A DNA stretch of 64,000 nucleotides from Daucus carota subsp. sativus (taxonomy: Eukaryota > Streptophyta > Magnoliopsida > Apiales > Apiaceae): the NCBI RefSeq assembly GCF_001625215.2, contig NC_030382.2, positions 35,140,610 through 35,204,609 on the forward strand, written 5' to 3'. Position numbers and translations under genes: made by a program. The stretch's first letter is position 1. The number at the start of each line of letters is the position of its first letter. Under the pieces are notes generated by a model. The model was not told the origin of the DNA. It ran no database searches and saw only the letters and a list, made by a program, of their open reading frames with translations. Positions 34,261-46,889 of the stretch are shown here, one piece after another.

Positions 34261-37200
34261 TTAGACAAACTCAAAGCGCATAAGTAGTTTCACAGAGGGA
34301 TATTTCACTCCTTTGCGGCTGTAGAGAGGAACTGCTCGAATTCCAGGTCTTATCTCGGAAACAGGAAGACAATTTTGGCCACCAAAACCATCTTTTTTCT
34401 TTGGTGCATCATCCTTATCGCGTACTTCTATGCAAAGTATAGCCAGTTCCGGAACAGACAATGAGAATTCAAACTCTTCATTCCAGAATGGAGTCCATTT
34501 GTTATCCTTGACTGCTGTTTTCTTCTTTGTTGCGTCAGCAGGCACACCAGCTATTCTAACCTGTTTGGAGATTAACAATTTTAGAATGGATACATGTCAA
34601 TCTACTGTAATTGTTCATTACAAAAACATATGAAAATATTTCAACAGTTAATTTCTGTATCAAGATTTTGAATCCTTTCTTGAAAATATTCAGTATTGAT
34701 TTGTCAGACTGTCATAAACTGGATGCTGTTATGAACAATTTTTGAAAAGTAATTACATAAATAAGTCTTCGTTATTTTCCCTGAAAAAATAAAGTCTTCT
34801 TTGTTCTTTTCCTATGTTAACCTAAGCTAAAGCAGAAAGCACTGTTTGACAAAATTCTATAACTGTAAACATTTTTAAATAGTTAGCGTAAAAATTGTAA
34901 TTATTCTTTTATTGTAGTCGCCTTTTAAAATAAATTTCAGGAAAAATAAGATAAACGATTAAGAAGGTAGACTGATATGTTAGCTGAAATCAAATAACTT
35001 TTTAGTTTGAACTTAAGCATCCCAATGTAGCTGTTATGCAATTTGGATTTACAGCAGGCTGCAGCCACATCCAAAAGCAAGTAATGTAGTACCTTTGTGT
35101 AAAAATCTGGTGGGGAATACGAATCAAAGTGAGTTTTCTTAAAATCCAAATGCCAACCATCACCCATATAAACTTTCACCTGTGAAGTTACATTGGGAAG
35201 TGTTACAATTCCAGTTGTACAAATGAAATAAGTGGCACTATGTGCTTTGTTTGCATGCTTACCCTTAAAATTTTCTTTGCTAGAAGCTTTACTTTAGGAT
35301 CAAATACATGATTATCTGGACTAGCCTTGAGTAACAAATCAGGCTTCTTGACATAGCCACACCCTCCATTGGCTCTGAACATCCCATGCATCAAGCTGAG
35401 GTTTTTACCATGTCCCTGCAATAATATTAATGATATATTAAAACATTGCCATTGAATATCATGAAATTAAGCACTAGAAAAACAAAAGCAATATAGAAGT
35501 ACCAAAGCTAATTTTGTTTAGTTCCCGAAGTGAACACAGATATTTATTGACCTAAAATACAAATGTTGAGCATGATGTGCACCTTCAGCTAAAGTAGGGA
35601 CTAAAACAAGAACAGGAAACAAACCTGCATATTAAATGCAACCATTTGAGCTCCATGCATCCATCCTATCAGTGGATTGTAATTTGAAGAGTTGACCCGC
35701 ATACCTTTAGGATATATTCTCAAAATATTCTTTTGTGTGAACCTTGTTATAGAGAGGAAGAACACTGTCATTAGTCATATGCTTAAAATTTTAAAACCAG
35801 AAGCAAATGCTATATAACTGTATCAGTGGTTTCAAAATGAAAACCTGCACAATGTATGTTACACATGATTTTTAAGTATTAATTACTACCTCACAACATC
35901 CACTCCATGAGATTTAGCTGCTTTTTCAAGACCTTGTTCACTCAAACTAAGGCGTCTAATTTTGTCAGCTTCAACTTTTAATGCTTCTTTCAGACCTCCT
36001 TTAGGTTTTCCAGCATGAAGTCCGATAAGACGCTTGTATTCAGGTGCTACATTCGTCTTTAGGTCAGGTTCATCATAATCTGCAGCATTATGACTCTGCT
36101 CGCCGATGTCAAAGCTCTGTGAGGCAAAAGAACAGGCATGTCACTAGAAACTTCTATGTAAAAATCTGACCTTTAAAAATCAAGGTAACTGTAAGTAAAA
36201 TAAAAGACATCTTTTACACCCGTCATATACACCTTATCATTATTTAAAATATCAGCTGTATCGTTTACTGGTTCATCGTCCCATGAACTATCATCAGAAT
36301 CCTTTCTGTTCGACAGGTTATTTTGGTCATCCTCAGGACATTTATCTTCAAGATATTCTTTTGGCGGTTTAGTTGAAATAATGACCCGCTTCATCAATTT
36401 TTCTGGGGATGGTAATTCTTTTATACCATCTTCTTCAGGGCAATATAATACCTCTCCAAATGTTTCGCTGAGCATCTATAATATTAGATTAAGATAGGGA
36501 AAAAAAAATCACCTGAGGACCTTTTAGGTTAAGAAAATTAAAGAACAAAGGAAATAAGTTAATGAAACAAAATTTTCATTATTTATGTACAAAATTTGTA
36601 CTAACCTGTGCTACTTTAGCTTGGAGATCTGATGTAAGATGGTCTTCTAGTGTTATTACAACAGGGTAAGGTGAGGTCTCAAAGGCATGCTCTTTAATTG
36701 ACTTCAAACATTTCAAGAGGTCCACCGGAGGCGTAAGGGTCCTAAAAGTCAGTAATACACAGTATTTAAAAAATAAAATAGGATAAGGAATTCGGCTAGT
36801 AAAACTTTTTCATCTGCATATCCCTACACAATCGAAGGGCATAGGGACAAGCCATATCAGTAATTGACATATTGTTCAATGTATCTGAAGTTCTAGCCTT
36901 GTCTAAATAACTAACTTCTAAGTAAATTCACAGATTCAACGAAAAATAGCAGGAAAGCTGCCAATTTTACTCAAACATACATATCAAGCTGCAAAAGAAC
37001 TATAAAGCAAAATCTTAATCTAGGTTACCCACCCTCCATGTTTAACATGTATAGCACCCTTGCGTGAGTTTGAGTCTGGCCATAAATCAAGTTCTATAAC
37101 TCGCACACCTCTTTTAAGTGCTTCTATGATTGGAACATTACTGCAATCACTATTGAGCTGATTCCCGGTCAAGTACGAATTGTGTCCGGTGTATATGAAA

Positions 37201-38333
37201 TAATGTGACAGTGGTGCAGTCATGTCGTGATTGACCTAAAAATAGAACAAGTGTCCATGTTAGCTGTAAAGTTTGTGATAAAGCATACCTGCTGAAAAAA
37301 CATGAAACTATTTCTCTCTCTGTCTCCTTTTTCTTTTAATATTATCTACCAAATGCATATAGAAAAGGCTTAACAAAAACAAAAATCAAATAGTTACATT
37401 CAAGGTTACAATCATTATGGAATATCTTCATTTCAAAACTGAGCCAGCCTAATTACTAATTTTCTTTTGCTAAATATTTTACCTAATTACTATTCAGTAT
37501 TGTTAAATCAAGATATACACAATTTGAGTACTAACAAAGTGATGCTGCCCTCAGATTTCCATTAATCATTGTTAAAAGATTAATATCTAAACCAACCCCC
37601 TTGGGGAAACAGTTGAATCTTATTAGCCTAATGCGAGAAAAACCAGATTCGCGGAAAATCTTAAACTATTCCAGAAAATTTCTCGAAAATATAAGTTAAA
37701 TCACAGCAAACATACCCCATGTATCCCGCTAAGTGCAATAACAATCTTGATGTCTAATCAATCAGATAAACAGATACCATCAATACAATTTAGTCCTAAT
37801 TAACTCCTAATATTTTCTGTCTGTCCATTTCACCACACACCAAGATTTATCAAATTCAATTTCCTCACTACCACTTATCCCCAACTCAATTCCAATCAAG
37901 AATCCAGGATCAAAAACAAACAAATGAAAAAAAAATCCCAAAACAGTGGAAAAGGTCAACTTAGAAAGATCCTAACTCAAAAACCAAACAAATTGAAATC
38001 AAAGTACTTAAATCATACCTTAGACAACATGGGTGGATTAAGATCAGTCGAAAACAGAAAATGATGAAAGTCATCAAGACTCAGAGAATGTCTTGTGAAC
38101 CTAGCAATGTGATGCCTCCTATCAAGAACTTGCTGAACTATACTCTCACACTCACTCAGTGTTACTCCTTGCTCCCCTTGCTCTTCAACCAAGAATCTCA
38201 GGAGCTGTTCAGGGCTCAAGTGGGTCCCATCTCCCGAGAACTTGTTGAATGTTCGGACAACGTCCGGTGGTGGGGCCTCCTCCAGGACACGAAATCTTCG
38301 TCTGAAACATATGCACACGCTGTAACTGCCCAT
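34261..38333 (-). CDS. Phosphoinositide-specific phospholipase C (copy A)
   Basis: Cleaves phosphatidylinositol phosphates to diacylglycerol and inositol phosphates at the plasma membrane, Ca2+-dependent. Nine exons: 38333-38019, 37235-37033, 36741-36606, 36475-36233, 36116-35890, 35742-35625, 35415-35263, 35179-35093, 34560-34261. They join to 593 residues. Domains: a single EF-hand-like N-terminal lobe (20-105), PLC-X (about 110-255) with catalytic His123 ([12 protein letters not shown]) and His207 (TLEDHLT) and the metal site ELDLWP, an acidic linker (about 270-300), PLC-Y (about 330-450, [30 protein letters not shown]), and a C2 domain at 465-593 ([13 protein letters not shown]). This is the standard plant PI-PLC layout, close to PLC2-type enzymes. 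All key residues are present. Confidence 0.95.
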
Positions 38334-38589
38334 GTTTCAGCACAAGTGATGGATCATTTGCAAAGCATTTGTGTGTATTTATATGTGTGTCTGCGTGTAT
38401 TGTGTGTAATAAAGAAAGAGGGGGCAAGAGCAAAAGTCGTTGAAACGGAGTGAGCGATGCAACTTCCAGTTGTGAGCGAAGGTGGTACGTGCAATCTTCG
38501 TCATTCCGTCTTTTATATTCGTATTAAATTGTCGGAGAAAACTTCGACTAATTGTAATTACCGGCAATCGATGAAAATAAAAGATTCAT
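38334..38589. other. PLC copy A upstream region
   Basis: Contains GT/GTAT-rich leader sequence at 38365-38410. No other feature. Confidence 0.4.
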
Positions 38590-39043
38590 GGGTATTCAAC
38601 TGGGATTTTAATAGATTATTTTTAGTTTATGAATTTTAATGGATTGTGTGTGATTTTGATTTTGTGCGGATTCTTGATAAAATGCCGCAGAGTTTATAAG
38701 ATTTAAGCACAATGATTCAAAATATCATTGATTTTGGTGGGATTCAAAAAACTTAAAATACACTGAAAAATGTCACAAAATCCATCATTTTATAAAATGC
38801 AATAAAATCCATCAATATTTGAATACCATCAGATTTCAATGAATTTTAAACAATCACAATTGAATATCATCAGATTTTAAAGCATAATTTAAAATCCCAA
38901 TTGAATACCACCGAATTTTATAATATATTTAAAATCTCAATTAAATACCTCAAAATTTTAATAAATTTCAAACAATCTCAATCGAATACCCTCGGATTTC
39001 ATAAATGCAAAAAAATGCTTTAAAATCTCAATTCAATACACCC
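38590..39043. repeat. Inverted-repeat element built of short diverged modules
   Basis: The left end GGGTATTCAACTGGGATTTT and the right end AAATCTCAATTCAATACACC are complementary with a few changes. Inside, AAAATC(C/T)(C/A)AATTGAATA(C/T)C-type modules recur at about 45-50 base spacing. A fragment of the same family is at 10680-10920. No clear target duplication was found. Probably a MITE that expanded by internal duplication of its terminus. Confidence 0.65.
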
Positions 39044-40017
39044 CTATTAGATTTTAGAAGTTTTATATTACGATGTAAAACACTATGGGGTTCCGCTTAA
39101 ATCTGAATTAATCCTCTTTTTCAATGTAAAATTAAGCTCCTTTGGGGGCTTTGGATGGATTTCTGTTTAAAGATGTTTTGTTGGTAAAAAATATTATTAT
39201 AAAAAGTAAATATCTGTTTGATAAAATAAATATTTAATATAAATAATACATAATATTGTTAAAATCTAAATAAATTATAAACAAATATTAACATTTTATA
39301 TGACTATGATAATATTAAAGAAGACTGTAAATACGCGTTTATGCGGTTTATAGGGACAAAGGTAAATAGGAAAATCAAGAGACGGAGGGAGTACTATTTT
39401 TACGTATTATATTCAGAAATAAGTGATTTATTTTATAGAAATAAGATAAATCGAACTGATAATATATAAGTAAAATAACAAAATATATTAGTGAATACTT
39501 AAAAGAATAACGAATACAGTAAAACTTCTACAAGCGATCACTACATTTCATCATTGTCGGATTGTGTTGTGATTAAGATCTGAAATAAAATATTACTACT
39601 ATGATTATTAATTTATGAATTATTAACTGATCAAAAATTTCATTTATATGGATTTGTATTATTTATTGGAGCAAGTTTGACAAGTTTTCTCAGTGAGTTT
39701 TTTTTTTTTACGGAAAGCTGAGGATTTATTTACGAAACAAATCCAAATTAATATAATTTTAAATAGTGATAGAAACAGAACTCATATCAAATATACCATC
39801 TGAGAAATTATTTCTAGTGAGTTTTTAAACTCGAATGCAGGAAGTGTCTACGTGCTCCAACACTCAACAGTCGTCTAATAATTGACGATAATATCTCCCG
39901 ATCAAGATTACCACTTATAAAAATAATTATTAGCCATTTTTATTTTGTTTTTCAAATTTTTCATTCGATTCCTGAAAGAGATGGATGGGCTAGACCGACT
40001 AACTACCCTTGCTAGAG
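39044..40017. other. Intergenic with a lone Stowaway end
   Basis: GACGGAGGGAGTA near 39380-39392 is one Stowaway terminus whose partner was not found. The rest is AT-rich without features. Confidence 0.4.
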
Positions 40018-40020
40018 AAT

Positions 40021-40247
40021 GGGGCCGTTTGGGCAAATTTAAAATAAGTGACTTCTTGTTTAAATTAGAGAAGTGGAGCAGAAATGAGAAGTAAATAAGT
40101 GAATAAAGTGTTTGGAAAAGATGCAGAAACTGTGAGAGAAAAGTTAGGATTCTCAGCTTCTTAAAAGTGCTTCTCCTTCTTTACACAAACAGGTCAAGAA
40201 AAGCAGAAGACAGAAGCAGCTTCTGCTTCTGATAAACAAACAGGGCC
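40021..40247. mobile_element. MITE of the GGGGCCGTTTGG family
   Basis: A 227-base element, left end GGGGCCGTTTGGGCAAATTT, right end AAACAAACAGGGCC, flanked by AAT at 40018-40020 and 40248-40250. A 3-base duplication and this terminus style fit Tourist/PIF-Harbinger. Diverged relatives lie at 10497-10660 and 42781-42990. Confidence 0.75.
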
Positions 40248-40250
40248 AAT

Positions 40251-41361
40251 ATGTTATGTGTTGGTGGAATTTTTTTCGAATATAGCTAGCTACAGGCACT
40301 AGCTAGTAGCGGAGAATATGCTCTGGCAACAGGTGAAACTGATTATTATCGACATTGGAATTTTTTAAAAATAATTTATCGGAAAATTATATGTAACAAA
40401 ATATAATAAATAGAAGAGTTATATTTCTTCTTACATGTCTCTACTATATATTATATAATCTTATTAAAACTGAATTCAACACATGTCATATTTATTCTAA
40501 ACATGAATTATATTATAATTTTAAGAAATTATACATAAAAAATAAATTAGGATAATAATAATAAAATAATAAATATTAGAAACAATCATGAATTACATAA
40601 GATATAAATTAGTTCTTTTTAATACATAAATACATATAAAATAATTACTTTCAATTCCGAAAAAGCTCAGTTGGTATCTTACTTTAAATCATATGTTCTT
40701 TCAATATAGTTATTGTCTTTAGAGTACGGTTTTTTTTTTTTTTTTTGTCGGTTTCTTTAATTATTTGAAATCCAGTATATCTACAAATTTTAATTTAAAA
40801 AAAGAAAAAGGAAATCTACTGTAACGAATAACATGAAGCATGCTGCATGCCTTTTGAGACCCTACCAGCGCATCAATCAAATAAATGTCGTTGTCAAATT
40901 ATTCACGACTAGGACTATCGGTAGCAGGGCAAGACCGGTAAGTCATGTCTCATATTGTGCCGACCTGAACTCGGTTACAAATCGATAAAGTCAGATTTTA
41001 TATTTTAAAAGTTGCAGTCTGTTAATTGTAATTGCATGTGTATCACAACAAAGGGGTCACCTTTGTTGCAGGCCAGTATGTGTTAATATATTTTATATTT
41101 TTTAGTTGACCTAAGTAGAGTAATAATTATATGTTCGAACGGGAAAATATGTTGGATTTTAATATTCCACAATTACCATGTGGAAATATACGCATGCTCG
41201 GATGTCGGATGAAGCCCGACGTAAAACTCAACGGGACTAATTTAAAAAATATTAAAGTATATTTGATTTGAAAAAATATAAAATAATTTACATAAAAATC
41301 AGATTTTCTGTTTTCTTTAAATTTTGAAATCTCGAAATTCATTCATTAAATTAAACTATTA
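40251..41361. other. Intergenic, nothing recognised
   Basis: AT-rich, with a T run at 40730-40746. No element ends seen. Confidence 0.4.
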
Positions 41362-41672
41362 CTCCCTCCGTCCCAGTGAATTGTATACAGTTTCCTTTTT
41401 GGGACGTCCCACCAATTGTATATATACCAAAAATAGTAAACATTTATAATATAAAACATCATTACACCAACTACTTTCTTCCACTATCTCCATTCTATAA
41501 TAATAAAAACACTATTACACCTACTACTTTCCTCCACTATCTCAAATCTATTATTAAATATAAATGGGTCCCACCACTATACCCACTTTTCATCTAACTT
41601 ACTCATTTCTTACATTATTTCTTGGTCTCCGTGTCCCAACCATTTGTATACAAATGGCTGGGACGGAGGGAG
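41362..41672. mobile_element. Stowaway MITE
   Basis: A 311-base element with TIRs CTCCCTCCGTCCCAGTGAAT and the complement GGCTGGGACGGAGGGAG, flanked by TA at 41360-41361 and 41673-41674. GTATACA words inside both ends extend the inverted repeat. Open frames within are chance. Confidence 0.92.
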
Positions 41673-41674
41673 TA

Positions 41675-42780
41675 TAAAGAAAAACTGAATTGGATCCTAT
41701 ATACAATAAATTTAACGGTTTGGAGAAGAAGTCTTCATGTTGTATCCTGCCAGTGTGAACGGAATGAGCTTCACACTTCACAAAATACACGCCAATTCCA
41801 AAAGAGTACTTGTGGTATATTAAAGTTCCGGTAGAGTGGGCAGGGTAGTTAAAAGAAAGTTCAACTTTTTAATTTAATATTGTTGGGATGTTTTCAAATT
41901 ATTACTTTACGTGATAAACATTTCACGTCAATATTTCTACAGACATACTAACTAGTCCGGTGAAGAATTCACCGTAACTTTGTTGTAGTTTCCAATTAAC
42001 TCACACATACAATGAACTAGTATTTGGTGGGTGTTTGATCAAGTTTAAAATAAATATTTTTGGATTTTTTTAGCAATTTAAGCTGTTTTTATTTTTTATG
42101 CGGTGTTGACAAAAAAAAGCAGAATTTGTGTTTTAAGCAAAAAACTGAAAACCAGGAATACTAGTTTTTTTGACTTTTTAGTGATTTATATTTTATTATG
42201 AAATTTTAAAATTTCTAATATGTAATAAATTTTCTTTTATTTTAATAATTTGAATTTTTTTATTTATAAATTTAAGTTACCAAACATTTAATTGACTTAT
42301 AAGTAAAATTTACCCTTACACTTTTAATAATTTATAAGTCAAGTTCACTTTTCATTAATGATCAATTTCTTTATTTTCAATAATAAGTCTTTTATTTTAA
42401 ACTAAACCAAACCGCTCGTTCGTTTTCTATTTCTTTTTTGAATAAAATGATTAATCACATATCTTTCGGTAAAATTATTTAAAATCAGAAGAAAAGATGG
42501 TCTCAACCAGAAATTATTTAAGACCGTAATCTTCCAAGCTTCTATATTTATACCATAAATTTACATTTAATCTGCTCGAAACAGAAAAAAGAAAGAATGA
42601 GAAGATATTTAGCAATGTAACGAGGGTAACTCTGCATGAAACTCAACCATTTAACCTTATGACACTACGATAAACATGTCTCAACGACTCAACACTACTT
42701 GACAGTTTAACTACTGTTCTTCATAAGATGATCTCTTCGTATAATGGCTAGTAGACATCATTTCTGAATCTTCGTCTCGC
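41675..42780. other. Intergenic with a possible MITE
   Basis: 42027-42415 has ends GGGTGTTTGATCAAGTTTAA and TTTAAACTAAACCAAACCGC that are imperfect complements, suggesting a diverged MITE. No target duplication was seen. Confidence 0.4.
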
Positions 42781-42990
42781 AGGGACCATTTGGGTAAACT
42801 TAAAAAAGAGTTTTTTGCTTAAAGTAAAGAAGTGCACTAGAAATGAGAAGTAAATTAGGACTTATAAGTGAATAAACCGTTTGAGAAAGAAGTAGAAGTC
42901 CAAAAAAAAATAGTGTTAGCTTCTTATAAGTACTTCTAACTTTTTACACAAACGGGTTAGGAAAAATAGAAGCTAACTTCTTATCGAAAG
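42781..42990. repeat. Diverged copy of the GGGCCGTTTGG MITE family
   Basis: AGGGACCATTTGGGTAAACT and the body (AGAAATGAGAAGTAAATTAG, TTCTTATAAGTACTTCTAAC, ACACAAACGGGTTAGG) match the element at 40021-40247 with many changes. Confidence 0.6.
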
Positions 42991-43150
42991 AAGGCCGAAG
43001 TGGCAATAGCGAAACATGCACTATGCTAACAAGTAACAGCAGCACGAAACGGATCAACAAAAGTAGAAGCAAACTTCTTATTAAAAGAAGTCCGAAGTGG
43101 CAATAGTCAAACATGCACTATGCTAACAAGTAACGGCAGCATGAAACCTG
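42965..43150 (+). repeat. Tandem duplication of about 90 bases
   Basis: GAAGTGGCAATAGnnAAACA TGCACTATGCTAACAAGTAA occurs at 42998-43037 and again at 43095-43134, with flanking GAAGCnAACTTCTTAT in each. Its first part overlaps the end of the MITE relic. Confidence 0.8.
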
Positions 43151-43550
43151 TTGAGCACCAAATTGCTAACATTGAAAACCTGAATGATCTCAACAGACCA
43201 CAGCCAAGATTACGAATGATCTCCACAGCCTCAACTACGGACAAGATTACTAAAAAACCTAAATGAGGTCGAATATATGGAACATAGACAAGATTACTGA
43301 CAATTGAATGATCTTCACAGCCTCATCTATGGACAAGATTACTAGGAAACAAACCTTAATGAGGTTGAAAATTACAGGCCATACACCGAACTATCCAATT
43401 CAATCTACACCTTTTGGTAGCGGTGTAGCAAACTGTCTGACAGAGGTGGTCTGGTACAAGGAGAGGTCTAGCATTTGATGCTCTCCTCCCCTACACTTAT
43501 ATATTTCATCTAACAATAAAAATACTAAATTAGGTGGCATATGTAACTTT

Positions 43551-46500
43551 TTAGACAAATTTGAAGCGCATAAGCAATTTCACTGAGGTATATTTCACTC
43601 CTTTGCGGTCATAGAGAGAGACAGCCCTAATTCCTGGCCTTATTTGAGAAACAGGAATACAATTCTGGCCACCAAAATCATCTTTTTCCGGCCCATTATC
43701 TGCATCATGTACTTCAATGCAAAGTATGGCCAGTTCTGGAGCAGACATTGGGAACTCAAATTCTTCATTCCAAAACGGAGTCCATTTGTCATACTTAACT
43801 ACCGTTTTATGCTTTTTTATATCAGCAGGCACTCCAGCTATTCTAACCTGTTTGGGGAGTATTCAATTCAGCATCAATATCTGTTCTGAGCTTAATTCAG
43901 AGTCGTTAATATTTAGCAATTCTGTGAAAATATTTCATATGCCAATTTCCCTGAGAAGATCTGAACCTCTTCCTGAGGATATCTTCTGTATGATGTCATA
44001 AATAGGAGCAAATGCTGGTTGTGATATTAAAAAAAACATCTATACAGATATAGTTTGGTTTACTTATATTTGGCCCCAAGCAAAAGCAGAATTTTTTTAA
44101 TAAGATTTTATCCTGCAACTTTTTCTAGATAGCTGGGGAAAGGGTCCTAAGTTCAAATGCATAAGTTTGTAGATAAACTAATGAGTTTGCAAATAATGTA
44201 TCCAATGGCTTTGAGTATACATCTATAATGCCTTCAGCAATAATCTTTTAAACGAAAGGTATGAGTAGCATTTATGCTCTCAGGACCTTTTGCAGCCAAG
44301 CCTAACAGAGAGTAAGGAATTACCTTAGTGTAAAAATCTGGCGGGGAATATGCATCAAAGTGAGTTTTCTTAAAATCCAAATGCCAACCATCACCGATAT
44401 ATATTTTCACCTGTTATGATCATTAAAAAGTGTTTACTTGTTTTTAGAAAATTAAAGGGGGGTGAAGTTGGCTTAATATGCTTGCTTACCTTCATAGTTT
44501 TCTTCACTGGAAGCTTTACTTTGGGATCAAATACGTGATTATCTGGACTAGACTTCAGTAAGAATTCAGGCTTTTTAACATAGCCACACCCTCCATTTGC
44601 TCTGAACATCCCATGCATTAACCAGAGATGTTTACCATATCCCTGCATTTTTTTTGATAAGGGAAACATTACAATACATTTTATCAAAACAAATACTAAA
44701 ACAAAACAAAAGCAATACACCAGTTCCAAAGCTATTTAGTCCATGTCTATATATTTGGGATGAAAACATAGATTTCTCAAAGCAAAGACAAATGTATGGA
44801 CCTAAGATATGGATGCTGAGTGAAACATATATAAAACTTTAGTCAAGTATGGAACTACAATTAGAACAAGAGCACAAAACAAACCTGCATATTGAATGCT
44901 ACCATCTGAGCTCCATGCATCCAACCTATTAATGGATTGTAATTTGAGGAGTTAAACCGAATACCTTTAGGGTATATTCTCAAAATATTCTTTTGAGTGA
45001 ACCTAGTTATCAATAAAGAACAAGTCATCAGTCAAACGCTATTAAATTGAAACCAGAAGCAGATGCTTCATGTAGCCACGGTTTGAATGTAAACCTGAAC
45101 CGTTTTATGTTGCACATGATTTCAATCAGAAGTACCTCACAACATCCACTCCATGAGATTTAGCGGCCTTCTCAAGTCCTTGCTCGCTCAAACTAAGGCG
45201 TCTAACTTTGTCATCTTCAACTTTTAAAGCTTCCTCTAGGCCTCCTTTTGGTTTCCCAGCATATATGCCGATAAGATGCTTGTATTCTGGTGGTGTAATG
45301 ATCTTTTGTTCAAGCTCATCAGAATTAACAGCACTCTGAATGGGCATTTCGATGTCAAAGCTCTAATAGGCAGAAAACCAAAAATGTCATTAATAAAGTT
45401 TAAAAGAATCTGATTTTTTAGAATTATGTTAAGTGTTAAGGCATCTTTGTCACCAGTCACATACACCTTATCGTCATCTTCATGATCATCTGTATCATAT
45501 ATCGGCTCATCATCCCATGGACCGTCATCATAATCCTTTCTAATGGACGGGTATTTTTGAATGTTTGCAGCTTTATCTTCAAGGTACTCCTTTGGAGGTT
45601 TTGTTGAAATAATTACTCGATGTTTCAATTTTTCTGGAGATGGCAACTTTTTCATCATACCTATATCAGAGCAATACAGCACCTCTCCAAATGTTTCGGT
45701 GAGCATCTGCCATGTGAAAATTTGAAGAAAAGATGAAATTATTGCGAATCTTCAAGATTTAGAAACTAAAGAATGCTGGATGACATATGTATAAGCATTC
45801 ACACTTACCTGAGCTGCTTTAGCCTGAAGATCTGATGTAAGGTGGTCTTCTAGAGTTATTACGACAGGGTACGGTGAGGTAGCAAAGGCGTGCTCTTTTA
45901 TTGATCTCAAACATGTCAAAAAGTCCACTGGAGTTGTGAGGGTCCTAAAGCCAGTAATACACAATATAAACAAATATAAGCGTCTGCACAAATCAAGAAT
46001 GAGTCAGGAAAACAAGGAAATCAAGCTAGCGAAACTCTGTTATCTCATTATATGCTTCCTAAAAAGCCTTTTTAGAGTGCTTAGGCTAAAAAGGGCTAAT
46101 ACAGTACTATAATCTGATTCAGCTGATATGACCTTAATGCAAAAGAAATACATGTACAATTTCACTAAAAAGTATTAATCTAACTTGCATACCATCCGTG
46201 TTTAACACATATAGCATCCTTTCCTGAGTTTGAATCTGGCCATATATCAAGTTCTATAACTCGTACACCCCTTTTTAGCGCCTTGATGATTGGGACATCA
46301 CACGAAGCACTATTGAGCTGATTTCCAGTCAAGTAGGAATTGTGTCCGGTGTATATGAAATAATGTGACAGTGGTTCAGTCATGTCTTGACTAACCTGTA
46401 ATATAACAAGTGTTCTTGTCATCTATAAAGTTTTAACTTAGCATTACCTGCTGTACTACAGAATACAGATATGTTTTTGATATGCAGTTAGTCAGTTAGC

Positions 46501-46889
46501 AATAAAATAGTGATCTCCAGAGTATTTCCATTGTACTGTATAAATCAATACATCAACATATATAGATTACATACCTGAGATGACATTGGGGGATTAAGAT
46601 CTGTTGAAAAAAGGTAATGATAAAAATCATCAAGATTAAGAGAATGTCTCGTGTACTTTGTAATATGATGCCTTCTGTGAACCACTTGCTGCACAATATT
46701 CTCAGCATCATAAATTGTAGCTCCAGTATCACCTTGCATGTCTACCAAGAATCTCCAGAGTTGTTCTGGTGTCAAGTGAGTCCCACCTTCTGAATATTTC
46801 TCAAATATTTCGACAACATCAGGCGGTGCTGCTGCTTCTGTGACTCGGAATCTTCTTGTGAAGCATATGCACACACTGTAACTCCCCAT
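43551..46889 (-). CDS. Phosphoinositide-specific phospholipase C (copy B, tandem paralogue)
   Basis: Same reaction and layout as copy A, about 5.2 kb away in the same orientation. Nine exons: 46889-46575, 46395-46193, 45944-45809, 45706-45467, 45362-45136, 45002-44885, 44642-44490, 44410-44324, 43847-43551. They join to 591 residues. Exon lengths equal those of copy A except exon 4 (240 against 243) and exon 9 (297 against 300), each one codon shorter. Catalytic motifs [18 protein letters not shown] and TLEDHLT are intact, as are the PLC-Y block and the C2 domain ([13 protein letters not shown]). The acidic X-Y linker and the EF-like lobe differ most from copy A. Splice sites are all GT-AG. 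Nothing suggests inactivation, so both copies are probably functional. Confidence 0.95.
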
